From assembly GCF_900129775.1 (NCBI RefSeq), contig NZ_FQWV01000004.1, positions 62,001-126,000 on the forward strand: a stretch of 64,000 nucleotides of DNA, read 5' to 3'. The position numbers and the translations under genes are program-made. Below are positions 25,229-34,425 of the stretch, piece by piece. Position 1 is the stretch's first letter. Every line of letters begins with the position of its first letter. The DNA comes from Halobaculum gomorrense (GTDB lineage Archaea > Halobacteriota > Halobacteria > Halobacteriales > Haloferacaceae). The notes beneath the pieces are model-generated. The model saw only the letters and a list, made by a program, of their open reading frames with translations. It was not told where the DNA came from and did no database searches.

Positions 25229-26143
25229 ATGACGAAAGTTAGTGTGATCGGTGCGGCGGGAACCGTGGGCGCCGCGGCCGGCTACAACATCGCGCTTCGG
25301 GACATCGCGGACGAGCTCGTCTTCGTCGACATCCCTGACATGGAAGAGACGACGATCGGACAGGCGGCCGACACCAACCACGGCGTCGCGTACGACTCCA
25401 ACACCCGGATCCGGCAGGGCGACTACGCCGCCACCGAAGGCTCGGATGTGGTCGTCATCACCGCCGGCATCCCGCGCAAGGAGGGCCAGACCCGGATCGA
25501 TCTGGCGGGCGACAACGCGCCGATCATGGAGGATATCGGCGAGTCGCTGCGCGAGTACAACGACGACTTCGTGTCGATCACCACGTCGAACCCGGTCGAC
25601 CTGCTCAACCGCCACCTGTACGAGAGCGGCGAGCGCGCCCGCGAGAAGGTGCTCGGCTTCGGCGGTCGCCTCGACTCCGCGCGGTTCCGCTACGTGCTCT
25701 CCGAGCGGTTCGACGCGCCGGTGAAAAACGTCGAGGCGACGATCCTCGGCGAGCACGGCGACGCGCAGGTGCCCGTGTTCTCGAAGGTCCGCGTCGACGG
25801 CGCCGACCCCGAGTTCACCGCCGACGAGAAAGAGGAGATCCTCGGCGACCTCCAGGAGTCGGCGATGGACGTAATCTCCCGCAAGGGCGCGACCGAGTGG
25901 GGACCGGCGACCGGCGTCGCCCACATGGTCGAGGCTGTGATCCGCGACACCGGTGAGGTGCTCCCCGGGTCCATCGCGCTGGAGGGCGAGTTCGGCCACG
26001 AGGACACCGCCTTCGGCGTCCCCGTGAAGCTCGGCTCGAACGGCCTCGAAGAGGTCGTCGAGTGGGACCTTGACGACTACGAGGCCGACCTCATGGACGA
26101 GGCGGCCGAGAAACTCTCGACGCAGTACGACAAGATCGCGTAG
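25229..26143 (+). CDS. mdh: Malate dehydrogenase (LDH-like type)
   Basis: 304 residues. Rossmann start [21 protein letters not shown]-specific acidic residue in ELVFVDIPD, substrate Arg in [18 protein letters not shown], catalytic His in [11 protein letters not shown]. This is the tetrameric lactate-dehydrogenase-like MDH studied in halophiles: malate + NAD to oxaloacetate. Arg rather than Gln in the IPRKEG loop supports malate over lactate specificity. Monocistronic; a T-rich stretch at about 26195-26205 follows. Confidence 0.95.
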   Translation: MTKVSVIGAAGTVGAAAGYNIALRDIADELVFVDIPDMEETTIGQAADTNHGVAYDSNTRIRQGDYAATEGSDVVVITAGIPRKEGQTRIDLAGDNAPIMEDIGESLREYNDDFVSITTSNPVDLLNRHLYESGERAREKVLGFGGRLDSARFRYVLSERFDAPVKNVEATILGEHGDAQVPVFSKVRVDGADPEFTADEKEEILGDLQESAMDVISRKGATEWGPATGVAHMVEAVIRDTGEVLPGSIALEGEFGHEDTAFGVPVKLGSNGLEEVVEWDLDDYEADLMDEAAEKLSTQYDKIA

Positions 26144-26230
26144 GCGGGCCGCGTTCCGGCTCCGCTTCAGACGCGCGACCGCGCCCGAAACCCACCTTCG
26201 TTTTTCACGCCGCCGTCCGACCGCGATCGT

Positions 26231-27115
26231 ATGGACTCCACAGTCATCGTCACCGGCGGCCTCGGTCGCTCGGGGCGCTGGATCGTCGATCGACTCGCGG
26301 CCGACCACGCGGTCGTCTGCGTCGACCTCGACCACCCCGGCTACGAGATAGCGCCGCGCCAGCACGTCGACTTCCGCGCGGTCGACCTCACCGACGCCGG
26401 CGAGACGTTCGACCTGGTCGGCGAGATCGATCCGGACGCGGTCGTCCACTGGGGCTCGCATCCGTCGCCGACGCGCCACGCGGGGAGTCGCGTCTTCGGT
26501 GACAACGTCGCCGGGGCGTACAACGTCCTCGTCGCTGCCGGCCGCGCGGACGCGACCGTCGTTCAGGCGTCGAGCGAGAGCGCCTACGGGCTCGCGTTCG
26601 CCGAGGACACGCCGCTTCCGGACGAACTCCCGATCACCGAGGACCACCCGATGCGACCCGAGGACCCCTACGGGACGGGGAAAGTCGTCGCCGAGGAAGT
26701 CGCCGACATGGTCCACCGTCGAGACGGCGTCCCCGTCACGTCGGTCCGCCCGTCGTGGATCCAGTACCCGGGGGAGTACACCTGCCTCGGGCTCGACGAC
26801 CTCGCCGACGGCGCGGGCAACTGCTGGTCGTACGTCGACGTGCGCGACGTGGCGGCCCTCGTCGCCCGCGCGGTCGACGACCCGCCCGCCGGCCACGAGG
26901 CGGTCCACGCCGCCGCCGCCGCCAACTACCTGGGTCGCCCGACCGCCGAGGCCGTCGAGGAGCACTTCGGACGGCTCCCCGCCGACTGCGACCTCGACGG
27001 CGAGCGGTCGGCGCTGTCGACGGCCAAGGCGGCCCAGTTGTTCGACTGGACCCCCGAACACGAGTGGCGAACCGCGCGCGAGGAGGACGTTTCCGACCCC
27101 GAGTTGTGGAGCTAA
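26231..27115 (+). CDS. NAD-dependent epimerase/dehydratase (extended SDR)
   Basis: 294 residues. Glycine motif VTGGLGRSGRW (GxxGxxG at residues 9-15), acidic residue after strand 2 (VVCVDLDHPG), catalytic Ser in VQASSESAYG and Y-x3-K in DPYGTGKVVAEE. An extended short-chain dehydrogenase related to UDP-glucose 4-epimerases; the substrate is not determinable. The start is leaderless relative to a GTTTTTCAC element about 27 nt upstream. It stands alone and not in a sugar cluster. Confidence 0.88.
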   Translation: MDSTVIVTGGLGRSGRWIVDRLAADHAVVCVDLDHPGYEIAPRQHVDFRAVDLTDAGETFDLVGEIDPDAVVHWGSHPSPTRHAGSRVFGDNVAGAYNVLVAAGRADATVVQASSESAYGLAFAEDTPLPDELPITEDHPMRPEDPYGTGKVVAEEVADMVHRRDGVPVTSVRPSWIQYPGEYTCLGLDDLADGAGNCWSYVDVRDVAALVARAVDDPPAGHEAVHAAAAANYLGRPTAEAVEEHFGRLPADCDLDGERSALSTAKAAQLFDWTPEHEWRTAREEDVSDPELWS

Positions 27116-27304
27116 CGGACGCGAGAGTTCATATCGGATAGCGAGACCAGTCCCCGTGTGACCTGACGAGGGCCGTGGCGGGTTCGCGGGTGTGCGGCGC
27201 CCCCGTCACGGTTCGACCGCGCCGCCTGTCAGCCTCCACGCCAGCCGTCGCTCCGGCGACACATCGAGGCAACGACTAAATCGTTGGCTCGCACAGCCGA
27301 AGGT

Positions 27305-27508
27305 ATGTCCGACTCCTGTGACGCGTGCGGATCGTCGGTGGAGGACGCGCTCGCCCGGACGATCCGCCTGTCAGTCGATCGATCGACGGTCGACGAGCAG
27401 CGACTGTGCCCCGGCTGCTTCGCCGACTGGATCGACCGCTACGAGCAGCAGATGCAGTCCGATACGGACGTGACGCTCGACGAGGAGAACGACATCATCG
27501 TCGACTGA
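27305..27508 (+). CDS. Small two-CxxC zinc-binding protein
   Basis: 67 residues: SCDACGSSVEDALARTIRL then LCPGCFADWIDRYEQQM, so two CxxC pairs form a likely zinc ribbon, with an acidic C-terminus. The ATG at 27305 is centred 27 nt from a TATA-like GACTAAAT (27274-27281). It belongs to the numerous haloarchaeal microproteins with a zinc ribbon. The specific role is unknown. Confidence 0.75.
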   Translation: MSDSCDACGSSVEDALARTIRLSVDRSTVDEQRLCPGCFADWIDRYEQQMQSDTDVTLDEENDIIVD

Positions 27509-27778
27509 CGCGCACGGTTCGAACGAACAGGTCGCTCCGACCGCGAGCCTCTCCTCTTCGACGTGTGCGGCCAGACTCCGGTACCATCCGTAGTCGCGAA
27601 ACGGCATCTCGGCGCCGGAACCCCCTCGCGGACGGACACCGGGTCGTGGACAGTCACGTCGCAGTCGCAGCAAGCCCAGTCGGTCGTGTCGGCCATGCAC
27701 GAGTGGTGCGGTGCGGCCGGCGGCGTGAAAACGAACCCGTCTCGTGGACCTTCGTCCGCGGTGGACGGCCGACTCGGG
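27509..27778 (-). other. Intergenic region with a possible frameshifted Cys-rich small gene
   Basis: On the - strand an ATG at 27696 follows a TATA-like CGTTTTCAC (~27728-27736) and opens MADTTDWACCDCDVTVHDP. The protein-like character then continues in another frame (MPFRDYGWYRSLAAHVEEER), as if one G were missing from a run of Gs near 27630. The continuing frame has no stop before the oppositely oriented zinc-ribbon gene. It could be a decayed gene, an assembly error or chance. Confidence 0.2.
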
Positions 27779-29827
27779 CTACTCCCCGTTGTCCTCGTCT
27801 TCCTCGTCTTCGTCTGCACCCGCGCTCAGCCCGTCGCCGTCGGGTCGGTCGAGCGCGCGCTCCGCGTCGTGGTGCTCGGAGTAGCCGTCGAACCAGCGGA
27901 CGATGCGCTCGATGCGGTCGACGATGTGCGCCGGCTCGCCCGAGCGCGACAGCTCGTGGCCCTCGCGCGGGTAGCGCACGAGCCGCGTGTCGACGCCCGC
28001 TTTCCGCAGGATGCGGTGGTACAGCTCCGCGGTGTTGTCCGGCGTCCGGTAGTCCTGATCGGAGTGGAGTACGAGCGTCGGCGTGTCCACGTCGTGCGCG
28101 TACGCCACCGGCGAGTGCTCCCAGAGGAGCTCCGGCTCCTCCCACGGCGTCGCGTCGTAGTCGCCTTCGACCAGCTTGTACGCGCCGTCGGTCGACCCGT
28201 AGAAGCCGGTGAAGTCGTACACGCCGCGCTGGGAGACGGCCGCGCGGAAGTAGTCGGTCTGCCCGACGGTCCACGAGGTCATGTACCCGCCGAAGGAGCC
28301 GCCGGTGAGGAACACGTTCGTCTCGTCGACGTAGTCGCGCGCGGCGACCGCCTCAACCCCAGCCAGCACGTCGGTGAGCGTCACGTCGCCCCAGTCGCGC
28401 TCGATGGCCTGCATGAACTCCTCGCCGAAGCCGGTCGAGCCGCGCGGATTCGACCAGAAGACGACGTAGCCGCGCGCCGCGAGTGTCTGGAACTCGTGCC
28501 ACATCGTCCCGCTGGTCGTCCACATCGCGTGCGGGCCGCCGTGGACCTCTACAGCGAGCGGATAGGTCTCGTCTTCGCTGAAATTGGGAGGCGTCAGCAC
28601 CCACCCCTCGACGGGTCCCTGCTCGGATTCGAACGCGAGCGGCTCGGGCTCGCGCACGTCGACGGAGTCGAGGTATTCGGCGTTGAGATCGGCGAGCCGG
28701 CGCTCCTCGCTGCCGTTGAGGACGAACAGGTCGCCGGGGTGGTCCCACTCGCTTTTCGTGATCGCCGTCACGCCGTCGGCGACGTGCCCGCCGTTGACAG
28801 CGCCGCCGCGGTACTCGCGTTCGGGGGACGCGCTCGCGTCGCCGGACGCCGACCAGAGGCTCGTCGCCCCCTCGTCGGGCGTGACGAAGTACACGCACTC
28901 CTCGTCGGGGCCCCACTGCGGCGCGGCCCCCATCCCGACCGTCCGGTCCAAGTCGGCCGTGAGGTCGTGCGTCTCGTCGGCCGCGCGGTCGTACACGTGG
29001 AGTTCCGTCGGCTGAATGCTCGCCTGCTCGGCCTCGGTGTAGGTGTAGGCGATCCGGTGGTCCTCCGTGACCGCGAGCGACGCGCCCCACCCCGTCGTCC
29101 GGTGGATGTCCTCGGTCTCGTCCGACTCGGTGTCGTAGGCGACGATGTCGATCTCGTAGTTGTCGTCGGGGTCCTCACCGGCCTTCTGCGCGGTAAAGTA
29201 GAGCGTCTCGTCGTCGCCCCACGTCGGCGCGGCGTGGTCGTGGTCGCCGTCGGTGACGCGTGTGAGACCGCCGGACTCGACGTCGAGAACGTACACCTGT
29301 AGGCGCTTCCCGTCGAAGTACGTCGTACCGGTGCGGTAGACGGTTCGGTCGATGACCTGCGGGTCTGGCTCCTCGGGCTCGTACTCCTCAGGAACCTCGA
29401 GGTCGCGCTCCTCGTCGCGGTCCTCCTCGGTGACGGACTGGAGGAACGCGATCCGGCTCCCGTCGGGGCTCCACGCGATCGAGGTGACGCCGCCGACCAC
29501 GTCGGTTATCTGCTCGGCCTCGCCGCCAGGGCCGTCGAGCGGGAGCAGCCACAGCTGTTGTCTGTCGCCGTCTTTCCCCCGCGTCGAGGTGAACGCGAGG
29601 CGGTCGCCATCCGGCGCGAACCGCGGCTCGGCGTCTGTCCCCTCCTCCAGCGTCAGTCGTCGGGCGTCCCCGTCGCCGTCGGTCGGGGCGAGGTACACCG
29701 TCGACTCGTAGCTGTCGTCGTCCTCGGGCACGCTCCGCACGAACGCGACGTGTTCGCCGTCCGGCGCGACCCGCGGGTCGCTCGGCTTGGCGAGGTCGTG
29801 GAAGTCGCTCGCCTGAATGTGGTCCAT
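27779..29827 (-). CDS. S9-family serine peptidase (acylaminoacyl-peptidase/prolyl oligopeptidase type)
   Basis: 682 residues from the leaderless ATG at 29827. N-terminal beta-propeller (repeated PRFAPDGDRLAFTS, ITSIAWSPDGSRIAF-type blades, to about residue 400), then an alpha/beta-hydrolase domain with nucleophile GGSFGGYMTSW, Asp in LHSDQDYRTP and His in YPREGHELSRSGEP. Cleaves peptides or removes acylated N-terminal residues in the cytoplasm; there is no signal peptide. Acidic tail (GADEDEEDEDNGE). The start is fixed by a TATA-like element near 29853. Confidence 0.92.
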   Translation of the reverse strand: MDHIQASDFHDLAKPSDPRVAPDGEHVAFVRSVPEDDDSYESTVYLAPTDGDGDARRLTLEEGTDAEPRFAPDGDRLAFTSTRGKDGDRQQLWLLPLDGPGGEAEQITDVVGGVTSIAWSPDGSRIAFLQSVTEEDRDEERDLEVPEEYEPEEPDPQVIDRTVYRTGTTYFDGKRLQVYVLDVESGGLTRVTDGDHDHAAPTWGDDETLYFTAQKAGEDPDDNYEIDIVAYDTESDETEDIHRTTGWGASLAVTEDHRIAYTYTEAEQASIQPTELHVYDRAADETHDLTADLDRTVGMGAAPQWGPDEECVYFVTPDEGATSLWSASGDASASPEREYRGGAVNGGHVADGVTAITKSEWDHPGDLFVLNGSEERRLADLNAEYLDSVDVREPEPLAFESEQGPVEGWVLTPPNFSEDETYPLAVEVHGGPHAMWTTSGTMWHEFQTLAARGYVVFWSNPRGSTGFGEEFMQAIERDWGDVTLTDVLAGVEAVAARDYVDETNVFLTGGSFGGYMTSWTVGQTDYFRAAVSQRGVYDFTGFYGSTDGAYKLVEGDYDATPWEEPELLWEHSPVAYAHDVDTPTLVLHSDQDYRTPDNTAELYHRILRKAGVDTRLVRYPREGHELSRSGEPAHIVDRIERIVRWFDGYSEHHDAERALDRPDGDGLSAGADEDEEDEDNGE

Positions 29828-29910
29828 ATCGCGGCGTCGGAGTCGCGCGCAAAGTACGTTCGGAACCCGGAACGAGGTGACCGGTTCCGTCGATCGAGGA
29901 GGGACACGGG

Positions 29911-30543
29911 TCACTCGATGTCGACGCGGCCGCTCATCGCCGACCGGAGGCGGTCGCGAAGGTCGGGAGCGTCGGCGACGGGAACGCGCGCCTCGAAGGA
30001 TACCTCGGCGTCGTAGTCGGCCTCGAACTCGACGCCTGTCGATTCGAGGATCCCGCGTACGGTGCCGGAGTCGTCGTACGCGACCGCGAGCGCGATCCGC
30101 TCGTGGGGCTCCTCGTCGACGACGCCCGCGGCGTCGAGGCCTTCCTTCACCGCGCGGGAGTAGGCCCTGGCGAGGCCGCCGACGCCGAGGTTCGTCCCCC
30201 CGTAGTAGCGCGTGACGACGGCGACGACATTGCGTACCTCCTGCTGTTCGAGGACGTTCAGCGCCGGCTTGCCCGCCGAGCCGGTCGGTTCGCCATCGTC
30301 GCTCGAGTACTCCCTGAGCATCACGCCGCCGGGCGAGTTCGACGCCCCGTCGCCGGCGGGCACGCGGTAGGTGGGGACGTTGTGCGTCGCGTCGTCGTAC
30401 TCCGTGCGCACCTCCTCGACGAACGCCTCCGCCTCGTCGACGGTGTCGACGGGCGCGAGGTGACCGATGAACCGCGACCCCTGCACCGTGAACTCCGCGG
30501 ACGCGCGCTCGCCGACGGTGCGGTAGGGATCGGGGGTCGCCAT
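29911..30543 (-). CDS. IMPACT/YigZ-family protein
   Basis: 210 residues with the family's signature segments EYSSDDGEPTGSAGKPALNVLE and VVTRYYGGTNLGVGGLARAYS, followed by a C-terminal ferredoxin-like domain (DUF1949-like). Bacterial YigZ and eukaryotic IMPACT are linked to translation control; the biochemical activity is uncertain. The gene stands alone, 31 nt before the next - strand gene upstream. Confidence 0.88.
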   Translation of the reverse strand: MATPDPYRTVGERASAEFTVQGSRFIGHLAPVDTVDEAEAFVEEVRTEYDDATHNVPTYRVPAGDGASNSPGGVMLREYSSDDGEPTGSAGKPALNVLEQQEVRNVVAVVTRYYGGTNLGVGGLARAYSRAVKEGLDAAGVVDEEPHERIALAVAYDDSGTVRGILESTGVEFEADYDAEVSFEARVPVADAPDLRDRLRSAMSGRVDIE

Positions 30544-30573
30544 GGCGGTGCGTGTCGACGGCGGGTGAAAGGG

Positions 30574-31065
30574 TTACTCCTCGCCGGCGCGGTCGGCCAG
30601 GGCCGCACCATCGCTCGGATCGCCCCCGGACGCCCGCGGGTCGGCGACGAACAGCACGAGGAACGCGGCCGCGCCGAGGGCCTGCGCGGCGAAGGAAACG
30701 AACGCGATCGGGTCGCCCGCCAGGTGGGCGATCACCTCGCCGACCGGATCGGTCACCTCGTGGCTCGGGAGGAGCCCGCCGTGGTCGGTGAGGTGCCACC
30801 AGGTGTACCCGACGGAGTACGTGAGCAGGACCCCGGCGCTCAGCGAGTAGAGGCGCCGGTCGTGGGACCCGCGGACGACGAGCGTCGCGAGCACGACCAC
30901 CAGCAGCGCCGACGGAACGAACAGGTACGGTCGGGGATCCCGAAACGACAGCCGCGGGAGGTAGACGAACAGTCGGGGAAGCCCCTCGAACAGGTGGATC
31001 GCCGCCGAAACGAGCGCCGCCTGCACGCCGAACACGCGCAGGACGCTCGCGAGTCGGTCGTCCAT
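30574..31065 (-). CDS. Four-span membrane protein, unknown function
   Basis: 163 residues. Four hydrophobic segments (about 8-30, 45-65, 72-92 and 118-142), with a His-containing loop (YTWWHLTDHGG) between the third and fourth and an Asp-rich tail. No family recognised. Possibly co-transcribed with the IMPACT gene (gap 30 nt). Confidence 0.65.
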   Translation of the reverse strand: MDDRLASVLRVFGVQAALVSAAIHLFEGLPRLFVYLPRLSFRDPRPYLFVPSALLVVVLATLVVRGSHDRRLYSLSAGVLLTYSVGYTWWHLTDHGGLLPSHEVTDPVGEVIAHLAGDPIAFVSFAAQALGAAAFLVLFVADPRASGGDPSDGAALADRAGEE

Positions 31066-31141
31066 ACTCTCCCTGGGCGAGTCGCGCTGAAAGCGCCGTC
31101 GGTTCGACCGTCGCGGGGCGCAGCGCCCGCCTCCCCGCGGA

Positions 31142-31642
31142 TCAGAACTCGACGCTGCGGACGTACGGCAGCTCGCGGATCGACACGAGCAGGTCGCCGG
31201 GTAGCTCCTCGTCGGTGATGAGGTACAGCTTCGGGTCGTCGGCGAACTCCGGGTCGTCCGAGAGCACCTGCCGCAGCGGGAGGCCGGCGTCGGCGAGCAG
31301 CCCCGTGATCTCGGCGACGATGCCGGCGGCGTCGGGGTCGCCGACCTCGACAGTGAGCACGGTGAGCCCGAGCACCGGCGCCAGGTCCATCAGGCTCGGC
31401 ACCGAGGTGATGTTGGCGAAGATCCGCCGGAGCTCCTCGTCCTCGCGGATCGCCGTCGTCGTCGCGTCGACGACGCGGCGGTCGACGCCGGCCTCCCGGG
31501 CGATCCCGGTGTCGGGAATCTCGATGCCGCCGGAGACGACGCGGCCCTCCTCGTTGACGGAGAAGCCGCGCGCGAGCAGGAGCCTCACCACCGCCTGCTG
31601 CCCCGGCGATCCCTCGAACTTCCCCAGGATCTCGTCGAACAT
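31142..31642 (-). CDS. HTH-ACT amino-acid metabolism regulator
   Basis: 166 residues from the ATG at 31642, about 28 nt from a TATA-like element (complement of GCATAACT near 31670). The N-terminal half carries a helix-turn-helix (QQAVVRLLLARGFSV...IPDTGIAREAGVDRRVVDATT); the C-terminal half is an ACT domain (LTVLTVEVGDPDAAGIVAEI...GLPLRQVL). This architecture belongs to the archaeal regulator family COG2150, predicted to sense amino acids. The target genes are unknown. The upstream flank is the 63-bp repeat array. Confidence 0.8.
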   Translation of the reverse strand: MFDEILGKFEGSPGQQAVVRLLLARGFSVNEEGRVVSGGIEIPDTGIAREAGVDRRVVDATTTAIREDEELRRIFANITSVPSLMDLAPVLGLTVLTVEVGDPDAAGIVAEITGLLADAGLPLRQVLSDDPEFADDPKLYLITDEELPGDLLVSIRELPYVRSVEF

Positions 31643-31747
31643 CGTTGTCCATCGTCGCCCAGCGACGGGCATAACTGTTCGGTGTCGGCCGATCGATGCG
31701 TCGCGTGCCGCGGCCTCACTCCGGTTGACCGCGCCCGTCTCACGGGT

Positions 31748-32083
31748 CGCTGCGCTCGCACCTCGCCCTGCTCACGGCTCCCCCCGGTCGCCGTTCGCTT
31801 TCGAGGTGCTCGCTGCGCTCGCACCTCGCCCTGCTCACGGCTCCCCCCGGTCGCCGTTCGCTTTCGAGGTGCTCGCTGCGCTCGCACCTCGCCCTGCTCA
31901 CGGCTCCCCCCGGTCGCCGTTCGCTTTCGAGGTGCTCGCTGCGCTCGCACCTCGCCCTGCTCACGGCTCCCCCCGGTCGCCGTTCGCTTTCGAGGTGCTC
32001 GCTGCGCTCGCACCTCGCCCTGCTCACGGCTCCCCCCGGTCGCCGTTCGCTTTCGAGGTGCTCGCTGCGCTCGCACCTCGCCC
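31748..32083. repeat. Perfect 63-bp tandem repeat array (5.3 copies)
   Basis: Five complete 63-bp units (31748-31810, 31811-31873, 31874-31936, 31937-31999, 32000-32062) plus 21 bp, apparently identical. Each junction forms a hairpin with 8-bp arms CGAGGTGC/GCACCTCG and an 11-nt loop (first at 31802-31828). Because 63 is a multiple of 3, several frames on both strands stay open with a 21-residue period; these are not genes. There are no unique spacers, so this is not CRISPR. It lies between the ACT regulator (-) and a zinc-finger gene (+), where their promoters should be. Confidence 0.95.
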
Positions 32084-32118
32084 GCAACGCCCATGTCGCC
32101 CCCCCCCGATCTTCGGAC

Positions 32119-32760
32119 GTGCGCGAACTCGACTGCGACTTCTGCGGGGGGACGGCGGCGGGCGCGTACGAGGTCCTGCCCGCGGAACTCGGCCCCTCCT
32201 TCGACGAACAGGTGCGCGTCGTCCTCTGTGACTCCTGTCGGGAGACGCTCGACGACGTGGTGGCCCCGCTTCTCGACCGCCTCGGTTCCGGCGAGGCGTC
32301 CGCTCCCGGCCCGTCGTTCGCCGCGGACGCGGCCGGCCATTCCTCGCCGACGGCGGACCCGTCCGCCGACGCTGTCGACGACGGCGACCACGCCGACGAG
32401 TCCGACGAGGATTCGGGGATCGCGATCGATGTCTCCGGGAGCGCGGCGACCGCCGAGGGACCCGACCCCAAGCCGAGCGCGACGGACTCCGAAGGCGACA
32501 CCGCGGCGGATGTCACCGCGGCCGACGACGACGCGACCGAGGAACCGACCGCGGCGGACTCGCCGCGGGAGGAGCCGGCGAACTTCCGGACGGTGATGCG
32601 GTTCCTCAACAACCGCGAGTTCCCCGTCGAGCGCGCCGAGGTGGCGGAGTTCGCGGCTGGCGCCTACGACCTGGAGGACCGGGAGGTCCGCGAGATCTTC
32701 GACTACGCGATCGAGCGGGGGATCCTCGCCGAGGAGAACGGCCAGTTAATAAAGGGGTAG
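32119..32760 (+). CDS. Zinc-finger protein with acidic linker and winged-helix-like C-terminus
   Basis: 213 residues from a GTG. N-terminal zinc module LDCDFCGGTAAG...VLCDSCRETLDD (two CxxC), a 90-residue Asp/Ala/Ser linker, and a C-terminal helical domain (TVMRFLNNREFPVERAEVAEFAAGAYDLEDREVREIFDYAIERGIL) that looks like a winged-helix DNA-binding or protein-binding unit. Possibly a transcription regulator. The start is uncertain: an ATG at 32093 is one base out of frame because of a nine-C run at 32099-32107. The 63-bp array ends 36 bp upstream and I see no TATA box. Confidence 0.75.
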   Translation: MRELDCDFCGGTAAGAYEVLPAELGPSFDEQVRVVLCDSCRETLDDVVAPLLDRLGSGEASAPGPSFAADAAGHSSPTADPSADAVDDGDHADESDEDSGIAIDVSGSAATAEGPDPKPSATDSEGDTAADVTAADDDATEEPTAADSPREEPANFRTVMRFLNNREFPVERAEVAEFAAGAYDLEDREVREIFDYAIERGILAEENGQLIKG

Positions 32761-32811
32761 TGGAGGGGTGAGCTGCGCCGGGTCGAGCCGCGGCCGCGGC
32801 CAGCCGGCGCG

Positions 32812-33402
32812 TCAGAGGTCGCCCTTGGTGCTGGGCGTGTCGCTGCGGCGCTCGTCGAGGCGGGTCGCGTCGTCGAGCGCCCGGGCGAGCGCCTTGAACA
32901 GCGCCTCGACCTCGTGGTGGGCGTTGACGCCGCGCTCGACCTCGGCGTGCAGCGTCAGGCCGGCGTTCATCGCCAGCGAGTACGCGAAGTGCCGGGCCAT
33001 GTCGCTGGCCATCTCCCCGACCTCCTCCTGGGAGAACTCGCCGACAAACTCGAAGTAGGGCCGGCCGCTCACGTCCACGACGACCCCGGCGACCGCCTCG
33101 TCCAGCGGGACGCGCCGGTCGGCGTACCGGCGGATGCCGCGCTTGTCGCCCAGCGCCTCCGCGAACGCCTCGCCCAACGCGATCCCCACGTCCTCGACGG
33201 TGTGGTGGTCGTCAACGTGCGTGTCGCCGTCGCAGCGGACCGTCAGGTCGAACAGGCCGTGCGTGGCGAACGCCGTCAGCATGTGGTCGAAGAAGCCGAC
33301 GCCGGTGTCGACCTCGCTGTCGCCGTCGCCGTCGATCGCGAGCGTGAGATCGACATCAGTCTCGGCCGTCTCCCGACTCACGGCTACCGTGCGGTCGCTC
33401 AT
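32812..33402 (-). CDS. hisB: Imidazoleglycerol-phosphate dehydratase
   Basis: 196 residues from the ATG at 33402. Family motifs: [16 protein letters not shown], the metal-binding [16 protein letters not shown] and [17 protein letters not shown]. Step 6 of histidine synthesis (IGP to imidazole acetol phosphate). Monofunctional, as in archaea. hisA lies 300 bp upstream on the same strand with an unexplained gap between them. Confidence 0.95.
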   Translation of the reverse strand: MSDRTVAVSRETAETDVDLTLAIDGDGDSEVDTGVGFFDHMLTAFATHGLFDLTVRCDGDTHVDDHHTVEDVGIALGEAFAEALGDKRGIRRYADRRVPLDEAVAGVVVDVSGRPYFEFVGEFSQEEVGEMASDMARHFAYSLAMNAGLTLHAEVERGVNAHHEVEALFKALARALDDATRLDERRSDTPSTKGDL

Positions 33403-33702
33403 GGCCGAGGCGTCGGCGCCGCCGGGCAAGACGGTTCCGGCTCGGGCGGTCGAGGTGGCCGCGCGAATCCCTCTCCTCGGCGTGTTCGTCCGCCGGCTGT
33501 CCGACGCCCGTTCGACCGGGTTTCAAGTCGATCCGAGCGTGACAGTGTCTCGTATGAAGGGGGAACTGCCGGCCGCCCTCGCGTTCGCCGGCGGCTCGGT
33601 TTCGCTCTCGTCGGCGACCGCGGGCGGACTCCTGCTCGGGGTGGTTGGCGGTCGCGTACGCCTCGCGGCGGCTGTGCGCGTGAGCGTCGCTCGGCGCCGG
33701 CC
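33403..33702. other. hisA-hisB gap with a possible short + strand ORF
   Basis: 300 bp. On + there is a TATA-like TTTCAAG (~33520) and an ATG at 33554 opening a hydrophobic, Gly/Ala-rich peptide (MKGELPAALAFAGGSVSLSS). The frame then runs on into hisA antisense; a shift near 33637 would give a 15-residue Trp/Tyr-containing end and a TGA. This might be a decayed small membrane-protein gene. Nothing else seen. Confidence 0.2.
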
Positions 33703-34425
33703 TCAGACCGACTGCGCCTCGGCGAGGGTGAACCGCCCCTCGTACAGCGCGGTGCCGACGACGACCGCCGCGGCGCCGGCCTCGCGGAGCGCACGCACGT
33801 CGTCAAGCGTCGTCACGCCGCCGGAGGCGACGACCGGGATGTCGACGGCGTCGACGACGCGCTCGACCTGCTCGCGGTTGATCCCCTCCAGTTGTCCCTC
33901 CACGTCCACGTCGGTGAACAGGATCGCGCCCGCGCCGAGGTCCTCGTAACGACCGGCGGCCTCCGCCGGGTCGAGGCCGGTTCCCTCCGTCCACCCGGAG
34001 ACGACGACCTCCCCGTCCTTCGCGTCGAGGCTCACCATCACACTTCCGGGCTGTTCCTCGGAGATCTCCGCGACGATGCCCGGGTTCTCGACGGCGGCGG
34101 TGCCGAAGATGACGCGGTCGACGCCGCGACCGAGGAGATCGAGCGCGTCGTCGGCGGTGCGGATCCCGCCGCCGAGCTGGACGGGGACGTCCACCGCGTC
34201 GAGGACGGCGTCGACGGCGGCGGCGTTGACGCGCTCGCCCTCGAAGGCGCCGTCGAGGTCGACGAGGTGGAGCGTCCGGGCGCCCTCGTCGATCCAGCGT
34301 CGGGCCGCCTCGACGGGGTCGCCGTAGCGGGTGGCCGTGCCGCGCTCGCCCTGCACCAACTGGACGACCTCGCCCTCCTGCATGTCGACGGCCGGGATGA
34401 CCTCGAACTCCGGGAAGTGGCTCAT
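33703..34425 (-). CDS. hisA: Phosphoribosylformimino-5-aminoimidazole carboxamide ribotide isomerase
   Basis: 240 residues from the ATG at 34425 (MSHFPEFEVIPAVDMQEG). TIM barrel with catalytic Asp in IPAVDM, the phosphate-binding VQLGGGIRTADD and VVASGGVTTLDD halves, and the second catalytic Asp in LFTDVDVEGQLEG. Catalyses the ProFAR to PRFAR rearrangement in histidine synthesis. Length usual. Other his genes are not in the window. Confidence 0.95.
   Translation of the reverse strand: MSHFPEFEVIPAVDMQEGEVVQLVQGERGTATRYGDPVEAARRWIDEGARTLHLVDLDGAFEGERVNAAAVDAVLDAVDVPVQLGGGIRTADDALDLLGRGVDRVIFGTAAVENPGIVAEISEEQPGSVMVSLDAKDGEVVVSGWTEGTGLDPAEAAGRYEDLGAGAILFTDVDVEGQLEGINREQVERVVDAVDIPVVASGGVTTLDDVRALREAGAAAVVVGTALYEGRFTLAEAQSV

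Noticed and set aside
31748-32083. CRISPR array
   Set aside because: Units are identical head to tail with no unique spacers, and no cas genes are nearby.
31682-32596. Long ORFs with 21-residue repeats on both strands
   Set aside because: They are forced by the 63-bp repeat, whose length is a multiple of three; several frames on both strands are open, and the products are Arg/Ser/Pro-rich with no start signals.
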